From the NCBI GenBank assembly GCA_019323515.1, contig JAHWHG010000010.1, positions 1 through 40,458 on the forward strand: DNA of 40,458 bases. The letters are read 5' to 3'. The stretch comes from Candidatus Woesearchaeota archaeon (lineage in GTDB: Archaea; Nanobdellota; Nanobdellia; Woesearchaeales; JAHWHD01). The position numbers were made by a program, and so were the translations under genes. How positions within the stretch are numbered: position 1 is the stretch's first letter; each line of letters starts with the position of its first letter. This document shows, one piece after another, positions 14,907 to 23,196 of this stretch. The notes below the pieces were generated by a model that did no database searches, was not told the DNA's origin, and saw only the letters and a program-made list of their open reading frames with translations.

Positions 14907-15620
14907 ATGAACCAAGACATAAGGAAAAAGATAATACTTAAGCTGATTCATCAGCCTGAAGCACGCTTCTCAGACCTTTGGGATAAGGATATCGAAAGCA
15001 ATACCTTTTCGTATCACCTTAAGAAACTTGAACACGAAGGTCTTATTGAAAAGGGTGAAGAGATTTACAAGCTGACAACAAAAGGCCAGAAGCTAACTGC
15101 ATTCATTGAAGGCGATTCAGGTGATAGAGCAGCACTCCCAACTCCAACTGTTGTGGTTGTTGTAAAGGACGATGATAAGATACTTGCACAGAAAAGGTTA
15201 AAAGAACCGTTCTATGGCTATCACGGATTTATATCTGGTAAGATCAACTTCGGCTTTAATGTTATTGAATGCGCTAGGCGCGACCTTATGGAAGAGGCTG
15301 GTTTAGAGGCTGACTTTGAGTTCAAGGGCATAGGGATGACAAAGACCTTCAACAACAATGAACTGGCTTTCCATCACTTTTTCCATTTTGTACTTGCAAC
15401 AAACCCTCGCGGAGAATTAAAAAAAAGTACTCACAAGTCTGAAAACTTTTGGATAAACATAAATGACATTAAAAACCTTGAACGTTTCCCTGACTTTGAT
15501 GATGTGGTAGAACTTCTTAACCAGCCAAGATTTTTCATAAGAGAAAACACAAGATTCCAAGAAGACGGCCGCTTCATTAAGTCAGAAGTGACAAGTCTAC
15601 GCTTTCTAGAACCATCCTAA
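14907..15620 (+). CDS. Winged-helix DNA-binding/Nudix fusion protein
   Basis: 237 residues. The first 65 or so form an ArsR-like winged helix (KIILKLIHQPEARFSDLWDK...TFSYHLKKLEHEGLIEK). Residues about 78-205 form a Nudix domain. The Nudix box is slightly degenerate (SGKINFGF...RRDLMEEAGL: the second-position Glu is Phe and RE is RD), but the metal-binding EE pair is kept. The order is the reverse of bacterial NrtR (Nudix then winged helix). It may be a metabolite-sensing transcription regulator or a Nudix hydrolase coupled to regulation. A palindromic operator upstream suggests autoregulation. It overlaps the convergent nuclease-like gene by 4 bases. Confidence 0.85.
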   Translation: MNQDIRKKIILKLIHQPEARFSDLWDKDIESNTFSYHLKKLEHEGLIEKGEEIYKLTTKGQKLTAFIEGDSGDRAALPTPTVVVVVKDDDKILAQKRLKEPFYGYHGFISGKINFGFNVIECARRDLMEEAGLEADFEFKGIGMTKTFNNNELAFHHFFHFVLATNPRGELKKSTHKSENFWININDIKNLERFPDFDDVVELLNQPRFFIRENTRFQEDGRFIKSEVTSLRFLEPS

Positions 15621-16339
15621 AGCCAGATTGAATGATAAATTATATCATGAAACTTAGATATATACCCTCTAAATCTCTCCTTACCTTTCAAAAAAAAGAG
15701 AACATCCGACCTTGCTTCACCATCATTAATCTCAAACACAGGAACCTTGTTCACATTAACCTTAGCAGCATAGAATTCTAGAAGATTTCTCAGCTTCCTC
15801 AACTCTCTCTTCAGTTTCCAGCTCTCTTCTGGATTAACAAGGTCTGCACAAACCAAGAACAACCGATTATGCTCATGAAACCTTCTCTCTATACTCTGAT
15901 TCTCATAGAACCAATAAATCAATTCTTGCGGCTTATCATAAAAATGCTTGAATGCAGCAAAACCATTATTAAACCCGTTCTGCAAAACCTTAGGAAGTAC
16001 TGTAACTTTAAGGTCAAAGTTAAGCTGCTCAATGAAAAAGTCAATAGTCTTATGCTTCACCTCTTTCTCAAGCTCAACCTTATCACTTTTTCCCAATAAA
16101 GCCTCTGCAGCTGTTGAACACCAGAAATTATACCACCTGTTTATTGCATACTGCCTCGGAAAATTCTCATGTATACCTTCAGCTCTCTCAATCAATTTCA
16201 TAAGAGCATCATAGCTGCTACAACCATAAATAAACTTAGTGAGGTCATCAAGCATATTGGTCTGCAGTCCGCCCCAGGAATAAGTCTCTACTTTCTTCAA
16301 CTCCTGCTCAAGCCTGCTTAGTGCTATAATATTCCCCAT
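15617..16339 (-). CDS. Putative PD-(D/E)XK-type restriction endonuclease-like protein
   Basis: 240 residues. The segment RQYAINRWYNFWCSTAAE, followed by KTIDFFIEQLNFDLKVTVLPK (about 97-118, written here as two parts of one motif region), gives an upstream Glu, a Asp at the start of one strand and DLK at the end of the next: the spacing of a PD-(D/E)XK nuclease core. The rest is helical and basic. No methyltransferase or specificity subunit is adjacent, so it is not an obvious restriction-modification system. It could be an orphan nuclease or a mobile-element remnant. It lies next to a LAGLIDADG gene. Confidence 0.6.
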   Translation of the reverse strand: MGNIIALSRLEQELKKVETYSWGGLQTNMLDDLTKFIYGCSSYDALMKLIERAEGIHENFPRQYAINRWYNFWCSTAAEALLGKSDKVELEKEVKHKTIDFFIEQLNFDLKVTVLPKVLQNGFNNGFAAFKHFYDKPQELIYWFYENQSIERRFHEHNRLFLVCADLVNPEESWKLKRELRKLRNLLEFYAAKVNVNKVPVFEINDGEARSDVLFFLKGKERFRGYISKFHDIIYHSIWL

Positions 16340-16441
16340 AAAAGCTGGAAGGGGAGGATTTAATTTAAAGATTTAGCATAAGGAAAATACAAATAAAAGA
16401 AAACATTAAAAGATTATTTCTTCTCTTGCTTCAACCTTAAA

Positions 16442-17467
16442 CTAACAATACTGATTAACACGTAACTTCTTTCCAGCAGCCATGACTAAAAGATTTTGTC
16501 TCGTTCTATGTACTCCAAAACCGATTTCTTCTGCAAATTTCTTTAGCTGTTTTGCTCCGATGTAAATACTCCACATACCTGGCCTATTTGTCCTCACTGA
16601 TGTTTTGCAGCGATAACCCATTGAAACGAGTAATCTATGCAGATATTTAATCTCTTTCTCATTCTTCATCTCAATCCTCACATATCTAGCTCTATTGTTA
16701 TAAACCGTACCCTCACCAATCATCATGCCTCTCACATATGCAGCTGATAACCTTTTATCCTTACTGCAAAAACTTTTGATATTATCCTCAATTGCTAACA
16801 AGATATCAATCAACAAGGCGCTGTCCAGGCAAGTTCTATACACAAAACCTGTCTTTCTTTTCCAAACAACTTTCTTAACTTTTAACTGATCAATTCCAAG
16901 ACGGAGATTGCGTCTAAGAAAACAACAATGTTCCTTTGTAAAGAGGTGGGTATGTGGCACTAACACTTTAAAATAAAAAGGATTATTAGGGAAATACTTC
17001 CTAAGCCAAATTATGAATAAATTATGTACAAATATATCAGAATTGGTCAATCTGACCTTTCTTGGCATGGTTCTTCCATTTGAACCATTATCACCTTCTG
17101 CAAGATACAACGCATAACACTCAACAAACTGTTCATCAATATACAATTCTCTAGGTAGCATCAACTCATTTGACGTAGACGACCCTCTAGCGAAGAAAGC
17201 TGAAATTTCATTGTATACTTCATGACTAGGCACCCCTAGGATGTCAGATATAATCATAAGTCTTTTAAGCTTAACATACTTATTGATTCTAAGTTCATTT
17301 ACTAAAGTATGATCCGAGACCTGCAAATGCTGCCTAGTAAATTCTATGAGAGAAGAATACTTTGCTAAAATTTTCTTCCGTATCAGATTCTTAAAAAAAT
17401 TACTGACTCTAACATAAGCAATATTACTATCCTTTAGAAGGTCATATATTGAAATTTTTAGAGCCAT
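16442..17467 (-). CDS. Second free-standing LAGLIDADG homing endonuclease
   Basis: 341 residues. An N-terminal helical, helix-turn-helix-like region (about 1-85) precedes two LAGLIDADG motifs: P1 around 116-126 (ECYALYLAEGD) and P2 around 244-253 (YVRGMMIGEG). Both catalytic acidic positions are Glu/Glu, which retains metal binding. The protein is basic, as expected for a DNA endonuclease. It is not within an intron or intein. It lies immediately downstream of the PEP synthase gene, whose stop codon is 1 base from the 17-bp TTGTCCAGTGTCCAGTG element. The same element precedes the first LAGLIDADG gene at similar distance. Confidence 0.85.
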   Translation of the reverse strand: MALKISIYDLLKDSNIAYVRVSNFFKNLIRKKILAKYSSLIEFTRQHLQVSDHTLVNELRINKYVKLKRLMIISDILGVPSHEVYNEISAFFARGSSTSNELMLPRELYIDEQFVECYALYLAEGDNGSNGRTMPRKVRLTNSDIFVHNLFIIWLRKYFPNNPFYFKVLVPHTHLFTKEHCCFLRRNLRLGIDQLKVKKVVWKRKTGFVYRTCLDSALLIDILLAIEDNIKSFCSKDKRLSAAYVRGMMIGEGTVYNNRARYVRIEMKNEKEIKYLHRLLVSMGYRCKTSVRTNRPGMWSIYIGAKQLKKFAEEIGFGVHRTRQNLLVMAAGKKLRVNQYC

Positions 17468-17540
17468 TTTAATCCACCCAGATTTTTAAAATGGTGCTAA
17501 AAATAAAAAAGATTCTAAAGTTTAAATAATCTACTCACGA

Positions 17541-17557
17541 TTGTCCAGTGTCCAGTG
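17541..17557. repeat. 17-bp element TTGTCCAGTGTCCAGTG, copy 2
   Basis: Identical to 5150-5166 and in the same orientation relative to the downstream LAGLIDADG gene, 74 bases before its ATG. It is separated by 1 base from the stop codon of the PEP synthase gene. Confidence 0.85.
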
Positions 17558-17558
17558 C

Positions 17559-19967
17559 TTACTTCCTCTTAAGTCTCTGTTCATCTTTTAGAACTTGTAA
17601 TGTAATTTTTAGAAGTGCATCAGGTGCCATTGAAAGCGAATCTATCTCTTGTCTTATTAAGAATCTAGCAAAATCTGGCCTACTTGCTGCTTCACCGCAG
17701 ATTCCAATCTTTCTATGATGACTTTTTGCCTTTGAAATAGCAAGCGCAACCATCTTCTTAACTGCCAGGTTTCTCTCATCATAAACATGCGCCACTAACT
17801 CTGAATCACGATCAACACCCAAAGTCAACTGCGTAAGATCATTACTACCAATACTAAAACCATCAAAGTATTTACAGAACTCATCCATTAACATTACATT
17901 TGAGGGTATCTCACACATCACATAAACCTGAAGCTTATTCTTACCCCTAACTAGTCCATTCCTTTTCATTTCATTCAAGACTAACTTACCTTCTTCAATA
18001 GTCCTGCACATAGGAATCATCAGCTTCACATTAGCAAGCCCCATCTTATCACGTACTTTCTTAAGCGCTTTACACTCTAATCCAAAAGCTTTCTTATACA
18101 TCTCACTATAGAACCTTGAAGCACCCCTGAACCCAATCATTGGATTATGCTCAACAGGCTCAAACTCCTTTCCACCTATCAGGTTAGCGTACTCATTCGA
18201 CTTAAAATCACTTAACCTGACAATAACATCTTTAGGATAGAAAGCAGCTGCAATTGTAGCTACACCCTCGCTTAACTTATCAACATAATACTGAGACTTA
18301 TCCTTATAACCATATGTGATATCAGCAATCTTCTTTTTAGCATCCTTATCCTTCAACCTTCCAAAGTTCAAAAGCGCAAGAGGATGTATCTTGATATAAG
18401 AATTGATAATAAACTCCTCACGAGCAAGTCCAATCCCATCATTAGGAATAAACGATAAAGCAAATGCCTGCTCAGGGTTTCCAAGATTCATCATCATCTT
18501 TGTCTTTGGCCGTTTAAGATTCTTGATATTATGCTTTTCAACTTTATACTTCAAAAATCCCTTATATACAAACCCTTCCTCGCCTTCAGCACAGCTGACT
18601 GTGACCTTTTGTCCGCTTTTCAGGATATCAGTAGCATTCTCAGTACCAACAACACAAGGGATCCCTAGCTCACGTGAAACAATAGCAGCATGACATGTCC
18701 TTCCACCTCTGTTTGTGACAATTGCTGAAGCAATCTTCATAATCGGTTCCCAGTCAGGATCAGTCATCTCTGTCACTAATACCTGGCCCTTCCTAAACCT
18801 CTCAATCTCTGAGACATCCTTGATTACATTAACCTTTCCTGCACCAATCTTAGAGCCAACTGAACTTCCCACAACCAAAATCTCTCCTCTCCTGCTTAAC
18901 TTATACTCCTCAAGAACATCTACTCGCTTTTGAGACATTACAGTCTCAGGTCTTGCCTGTACAATAAACAATTCATTTGTGATACCGTCTTTAGCCCATT
19001 CCATATCCATAGGTTTAGGCTTTTTGGCTTTCCTGGAATAATGATCCTCAATAACGCATGCCCATTTCGCTAGCAATAAAACCTCTTTATCACTTAAAGC
19101 ATACTTCATCCTATCCTCAACAGTCACAGGGATATTCTTAGTTGGAGCATTACCACCTAAATCATATATCATCCTAATTGCCTTGCTACCTAGCTTCTTA
19201 CTTAAAATCGGGTCAAACCCTTTCTTAAGTGTAGGTTTAAAGACATAATATTCATCAGGGTTGACTGCACCCTGCACAACATTCTCACCTAAGCCATAAG
19301 CAGCTGTTATGAAAACAGCTTCCTTAAAACCTGACTCAGTATCAATTGAAAACATAACTCCAGAGGTGGCCTTGTCACTTCTTACCATCTTCTGAACACC
19401 GATGCTCAAAGCCACCTTAAAATGATCAAAACCTTTATCCTCTCTATAAGAGATAGCTCTATTAGTGAACAATGAAGCAAAACAATTCTTGCACGCCTCA
19501 ATCAATGCATGTTCCCCTCTTATGTTTAAGTAAGTCTCCTGCTGCCCAGCAAACGAAGCAGTAGGTAAATCTTCAGCAGTTGCACTGCTTCTCACAGCAA
19601 CATCAGTATTAGGACCATACCTCTTGCACAACTTTTTATAAGCCTCAACAACTTCTTTCCTTAACTCATCAGGAAACTCAGCAGTCCTTATTATCTCCCT
19701 TATCTTATGCCCTCTTGAAGAAAGATTTCTAATGCTGTGAGTATCTAAACCTTTCAGGACACTCTTGATATTCTTCTCAATACCTGCCTTATCCAATAAA
19801 AATCTGTAAGCAGTAGCAGTTACAGCAAAACCGTTAGGAATCTTAACACCCTTGCTTGTAAGTTCGCGATACATCTCGCCGAGTGAAGCGTTTTTTCCGC
19901 CGACTAAAGGAACATCATCAATAGAAAGCTCTTTGAACCATAGAATAAACTTATCTGATCTTTTCAT
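17559..19967 (-). CDS. ppsA: Phosphoenolpyruvate synthase
   Basis: The 802-residue product converts pyruvate, ATP and water to PEP, AMP and phosphate (gluconeogenic direction). It shows the N-terminal ATP-grasp domain (VPLVGGKNASLGEM near 18-31; VRSSATAEDLPTASFAGQQETYLN), the swivelling phosphohistidine domain with GGRTCHAAI around residue 427 (catalytic His), and the C-terminal PEP/pyruvate barrel ending with GICGEAAS and the family's usual DPF region. Length is normal. The start ATG follows GAGGTTTGTAAC. It is probably cytoplasmic and monocistronic. M. jannaschii PEP synthase hosts an intein, but here no intein is present; the endonuclease lies just after the stop codon. Confidence 0.95.
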   Translation of the reverse strand: MKRSDKFILWFKELSIDDVPLVGGKNASLGEMYRELTSKGVKIPNGFAVTATAYRFLLDKAGIEKNIKSVLKGLDTHSIRNLSSRGHKIREIIRTAEFPDELRKEVVEAYKKLCKRYGPNTDVAVRSSATAEDLPTASFAGQQETYLNIRGEHALIEACKNCFASLFTNRAISYREDKGFDHFKVALSIGVQKMVRSDKATSGVMFSIDTESGFKEAVFITAAYGLGENVVQGAVNPDEYYVFKPTLKKGFDPILSKKLGSKAIRMIYDLGGNAPTKNIPVTVEDRMKYALSDKEVLLLAKWACVIEDHYSRKAKKPKPMDMEWAKDGITNELFIVQARPETVMSQKRVDVLEEYKLSRRGEILVVGSSVGSKIGAGKVNVIKDVSEIERFRKGQVLVTEMTDPDWEPIMKIASAIVTNRGGRTCHAAIVSRELGIPCVVGTENATDILKSGQKVTVSCAEGEEGFVYKGFLKYKVEKHNIKNLKRPKTKMMMNLGNPEQAFALSFIPNDGIGLAREEFIINSYIKIHPLALLNFGRLKDKDAKKKIADITYGYKDKSQYYVDKLSEGVATIAAAFYPKDVIVRLSDFKSNEYANLIGGKEFEPVEHNPMIGFRGASRFYSEMYKKAFGLECKALKKVRDKMGLANVKLMIPMCRTIEEGKLVLNEMKRNGLVRGKNKLQVYVMCEIPSNVMLMDEFCKYFDGFSIGSNDLTQLTLGVDRDSELVAHVYDERNLAVKKMVALAISKAKSHHRKIGICGEAASRPDFARFLIRQEIDSLSMAPDALLKITLQVLKDEQRLKRK

Positions 19968-20052
19968 GTTACAAACCTCTTTTTTTATTTTTAAATATAA
20001 TATAAGAAGAAATAGAATTTAAGATATATAAATGTTATGGAGAACTCTACCA

Positions 20053-20718
20053 TCAGCTATACGATGGCAGCAAATCCGTAGTAACCAAATCAGGATTATA
20101 CCTGCTATGCTCTGGAGCTCTAAGCCCTTTATCAAGCAATTCCTCAAGCTCCCTTCTCTCCTGGCCATACATCCTGAACTCACGCTTCCCCATATCCTGA
20201 ACCTTCGGCATGACCAGTAAACTTAATCCCCCAAGATAATTTGCAAAAAGGATATCTGTATACCTCTTATCACCTATCACAAGTATCTCATCAGGTTTTA
20301 CACTAACCTGTGTCTTGACAAACTCATAACCCCATGGCTTTTTCCAGAAATGGTGAAGCACTTTCACATCCAGCTTTTGTTCAAGCACCCTCGCCTCCCC
20401 AGTATACCACAATGTACCTGCTGAATTAGAGACAATATAGAACTTATCATTAACCGCTTCTTTCAACTCATATACCTTATCCCTTAACTCATCCACAAAC
20501 TTATCAGCATACGGATACCTTAAAGTAGCATCCAGATCAGAGAGAATAGCCTTAATCCCCATCTCTTTCATGACATCAGTATTAATACACCTTATATCAT
20601 GCACAAAATAATGAGGTATAGTCATACTTAACTTATTATTATTGTTCCTTCTCCTTCTGCTTTCTATTATATAAGGTACATTAAACCATTGCAGTGCAAT
20701 AATCTCTTTTAATCCCAT
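20053..20718 (-). CDS. YqeG/Gep4-type HAD phosphatase
   Basis: 221 residues matching the YqeG/phosphatidylglycerophosphatase branch of the HAD superfamily: motif I SDLDATL (about 60-66, nucleophile plus second Asp), motif II VSNSAG (about 97-102), motif III Lys in KKPWG, motif IV GDKRYTD. Eukaryotic Gep4 dephosphorylates phosphatidylglycerophosphate, but the substrate of archaeal homologues is not established, so lipid phosphate is only one possibility. The first 35 residues contain an unusual RRRR-NNNN stretch. It lies upstream of ppsA on the same strand with an 85-base gap. Confidence 0.82.
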   Translation of the reverse strand: MGLKEIIALQWFNVPYIIESRRRRNNNNKLSMTIPHYFVHDIRCINTDVMKEMGIKAILSDLDATLRYPYADKFVDELRDKVYELKEAVNDKFYIVSNSAGTLWYTGEARVLEQKLDVKVLHHFWKKPWGYEFVKTQVSVKPDEILVIGDKRYTDILFANYLGGLSLLVMPKVQDMGKREFRMYGQERRELEELLDKGLRAPEHSRYNPDLVTTDLLPSYS

Positions 20719-20828
20719 AAGACAAAGAACTTAAGATTAATTTTTAAGGATTTATATAGTTAAAAATAAGTATTAAGGCAGTAACACAGCAGGAATCATA
20801 GTAGTAAATTAAGATAAAATTAAAGAAA

Positions 20829-20840
20829 AGTTTATATAAG
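20829..20840 (+). promoter_or_regulatory. BoxA promoter of the thiolase-DUF35-ACP operon
   Basis: AGTTTATATAAG about 100 bases before the thiolase ATG, implying an mRNA leader of about 75 bases that ends with the ribosome binding site GAGGTGA. The leader is T-rich and contains the 12-bp direct repeat listed separately. Confidence 0.5.
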
Positions 20841-20857
20841 ATATACAAGATTATATC

Positions 20858-20884
20858 TATTAATTTTAGTATTATTAATTTTAG
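20858..20884 (+). repeat. Direct repeat TATTAATTTTAG x2 in the thiolase leader
   Basis: Two identical 12-bp copies (20858-20869 and 20873-20884) spaced 15 bp start to start, between the BoxA and the thiolase start codon. It could be a binding site or simple low-complexity sequence. Confidence 0.4.
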
Positions 20885-20935
20885 GGTTATTAGAATAATT
20901 ACAAAAAAATAAAAGATTAAAAGAGGTGATTTTTA

Positions 20936-22204
20936 ATGGTCTCAAAACCAAAGGCTTCTATAGTAGGAGTAGGCTGCACTAAATTTGGAAGCGTCCTAAG
21001 CTCACCAGAGCTGAAGGATAAAACATTTCATGAGATGATTACAGAAGCAGCTTTTGAAGCAATGGACGATGCAGGAATGCAGGGCAAGGATATCGATGCT
21101 TTCTATGTCGGAAGTATGTTAAGTCATGGATCGCATATGTATAGTCATCACACACAGCTAGCAGATTGGTTAGGCATGCAGAACAAGCCTGCATTGCATT
21201 TTGCAACTGCCTGCTCAACTCTTAACACTGGCCTTGGCCTTGCAAGTATGTCAGTAGCTTCTGGGAAATTTAAGTCAGTGCTTGTTATCGGAGGGGAAAC
21301 ACTCTCATCCTATCCAAATGACAATCCTATCAAAAGAAAGCCGATAGACCCTGCAGATTTATGGTACTGGACAGATTTTGGCGTAGACCAGATTTACGGT
21401 TATCACCATTGCTATGACATTGCCACAGCTTACGGAGCTATTCCAACAATGGGATATGCCAAAAAATACAAGCTTTCTTTAGACAAAATGGACGAAGTAA
21501 TGTATCACGTGCATAAAGCAGTGAGAAAACATTCATCATTAAACCCAAAAGCATTTGTAACAACAAGCCTGGAACAAGCAGCAAAAGCCAAGAAATTCAA
21601 GGATACATTCGAATACTGGAAATCAAAAAACAACCCATTCTTTGCATACCCTACAAGATTATTAAGCGCACTAAATACTGTTGACGGAGCTTCTGCTTAT
21701 ATCATAACAAGGGCAGAGATTGCAAAAAAATACCACAAGGAACCAGTAGACATATTAGGATTTGACTGGTCTGCAAGCAACTATCCTTGGTACGGCAAAG
21801 ACCCTACAGACTGGGCGATTGACAAAACTGCGTTCAGGAACGCATATAAGATGGCTGGAGTAACAGGAAAAGACTTGGACTATCTTTATGTCCATGATTG
21901 CATGCAGATTTACCAGTTAATCGTTTCAGAAGTTGCAGGGTATTTCAATAAAGGGGAGTCATGGAAAGCTTTTATGGAAGACAGGACAATGTTTAATGGT
22001 GACAAACCGATGATTACCTCTGGAGGAAGGCACGGAAAAGGGCATGCATTTGGAGCATCACCTGGAGCTGAAACTTATGAGATAGTAAAACAGATGCGTG
22101 GTGAAGCAGGGAAGAGGCAGTGTAAAAAAGATATTAACATTGCAGCGCAGCATAATCATGGTTACGGCATGCACACAGCTGTAACTGTGATGAAAAGGAG
22201 GTGA
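20936..22204 (+). CDS. Thiolase-superfamily acyltransferase (SCP2-type)
   Basis: 422 residues. Nucleophile Cys93 in FATACSTLNTG and VHDCMQIYQL (about 321-330) match SCP2/acetyl-CoA acetyltransferase-like thiolases. The C-terminal loops are SGGRHGKGHAFGASPG and AAQHNHGYG. Such enzymes condense or cleave acyl-CoAs. In archaea they form complexes with a DUF35 protein and HMG-CoA synthase for mevalonate synthesis. Here the partner DUF35 gene follows immediately (stop TGA within its ribosome binding site), and next comes an acyl carrier protein rather than HMG-CoA synthase. An ACP-linked condensation is therefore plausible but unproven. Confidence 0.88.
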   Translation: MVSKPKASIVGVGCTKFGSVLSSPELKDKTFHEMITEAAFEAMDDAGMQGKDIDAFYVGSMLSHGSHMYSHHTQLADWLGMQNKPALHFATACSTLNTGLGLASMSVASGKFKSVLVIGGETLSSYPNDNPIKRKPIDPADLWYWTDFGVDQIYGYHHCYDIATAYGAIPTMGYAKKYKLSLDKMDEVMYHVHKAVRKHSSLNPKAFVTTSLEQAAKAKKFKDTFEYWKSKNNPFFAYPTRLLSALNTVDGASAYIITRAEIAKKYHKEPVDILGFDWSASNYPWYGKDPTDWAIDKTAFRNAYKMAGVTGKDLDYLYVHDCMQIYQLIVSEVAGYFNKGESWKAFMEDRTMFNGDKPMITSGGRHGKGHAFGASPGAETYEIVKQMRGEAGKRQCKKDINIAAQHNHGYGMHTAVTVMKRR

Positions 22205-22209
22205 TTGAG

Positions 22210-22611
22210 ATGGTAGAAACTGTAGCAAAAAGATTTTACGAAGCTCTTGCAAAAGGAAAGATATACGGAGTAAAATGTAAAACATGCGGTAAATGGTCAT
22301 TCCCTCCAGTCACAGCTTGCAGGGAATGCGGCTCAAGAAAAGTGGAATGGAAAACAATTAGCGGATACGGGACCGTACACTATTATTCAACAAGTCTTTT
22401 GCCTCCAAAGAAATTTGCGCAATATTCACCATACGCTTATGGAGATGTTGTACTCAAGGAAGGCCCTACATTTTTTGCAATGGTTGAAGGACTCGACGCT
22501 TCAACTCCTGAAAAGATTAAAGCAGGCAACGAAAAGCTTCCCATGAAAGTTAAGGCAAAAGTCGCCAAGAAAGCTGGGATGAATGTGGTAGTCTTTAAAG
22601 TGGTGAAATAG
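22210..22611 (+). CDS. DUF35 (Zn-ribbon/OB-fold) thiolase partner
   Basis: 133 residues from the ATG at 22210, preceded by GGAGGTGA that overlaps the thiolase stop codon. Residues about 20-42 form a rubredoxin-like zinc ribbon (CKTC...CREC), and the rest is an OB-fold (GYGTVHYYSTSLLPPKKF...). In archaeal acetoacetyl-CoA thiolase/HMG-CoA synthase complexes, DUF35 bridges the two enzymes and shares the CoA pantetheine tunnel. Here it may play the same scaffold role between thiolase and ACP. It is followed directly by the ACP gene. Confidence 0.9.
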   Translation: MVETVAKRFYEALAKGKIYGVKCKTCGKWSFPPVTACRECGSRKVEWKTISGYGTVHYYSTSLLPPKKFAQYSPYAYGDVVLKEGPTFFAMVEGLDASTPEKIKAGNEKLPMKVKAKVAKKAGMNVVVFKVVK

Positions 22612-22863
22612 ATGGCTGAGAAGGTTAATGTCGAGAAGAGATTCAAAGAGATTGTAGCAGACATCTTCAGGGTAGATGTAAGAAAGCTAAAGCCAACAAC
22701 TAAGTTTGTAGACGACTTAAATGCAAAGTCAATAGACGTCATGGCAATGATAGCAGCAACAGAGAATTCCTTCGGCATCAGGGTCAACGCCGCAGAAGTC
22801 AGAAAAAACAAAACAGTAAAGCAGGCTATTGATTACATTAAGAAAAAGCTTAAGAAGAGATAA
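22612..22863 (+). CDS. Acyl carrier protein
   Basis: 83 residues with the ACP four-helix pattern. The phosphopantetheine attachment Ser is Ser40 in DDLNAKSIDVM; the usual DSL is KSI here, so the Asp just before the Ser is Lys. The start codon directly abuts the DUF35 stop. The C-terminus is basic (KKKLKKR), unlike typical strongly acidic ACPs. The gene for holo-ACP synthase ends in the next base on the opposite strand, so apo- to holo-conversion can be carried out locally. The acyl group carried is unknown. ACPs are uncommon in archaea. Confidence 0.9.
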   Translation: MAEKVNVEKRFKEIVADIFRVDVRKLKPTTKFVDDLNAKSIDVMAMIAATENSFGIRVNAAEVRKNKTVKQAIDYIKKKLKKR

Positions 22864-23196
22864 TTATCTTACCAGTGCAAAAGCAACAGCATAGTTATCA
22901 GAAAAGCTTAAGCTTAATTCTACTTTTTTATTCTTGATTAGCTTCCTTAACTGCTTGGAAAGCATAACAAGAGGTTTTCCATTTTTATTTCTAACAATTT
23001 CAACCGACTTCGGCTCTAAAATACCTGTTCCCAGAGCCTTAAATACAGCTTCCTTTGCTGCAAACGTAGTTGCAATATGTTCAGGTTTTCCTTTGCAATA
23101 TTCTAATTCCTTTTTTGTACAAATCTTTTGAAGAAAATATTTTTTTTGCGCATACCTCTTAATCCTTCCAATCTCAACTATATCCACACCAATCAT
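22864..23196 (-). CDS. acpS: Holo-[acyl-carrier-protein] synthase
   Basis: The 110-residue AcpS-type phosphopantetheinyl transferase moves 4'-phosphopantetheine from CoA to the ACP serine. Signature metal-binding GVDIVEIGRI (3-12) and FAAKEAVFKALGTG (about 45-58) are intact. It is translationally coupled to ackA upstream (ATGA overlap, 23193-23196) and ends at the base next to the convergent ACP gene. This pairing strongly supports a functional carrier protein. Confidence 0.93.
   Translation of the reverse strand: MIGVDIVEIGRIKRYAQKKYFLQKICTKKELEYCKGKPEHIATTFAAKEAVFKALGTGILEPKSVEIVRNKNGKPLVMLSKQLRKLIKNKKVELSLSFSDNYAVAFALVR

Noticed and set aside
17559..19967. Intein in PEP synthase
   Set aside because: All catalytic blocks are contiguous and the length is normal; the endonuclease lies outside the gene.
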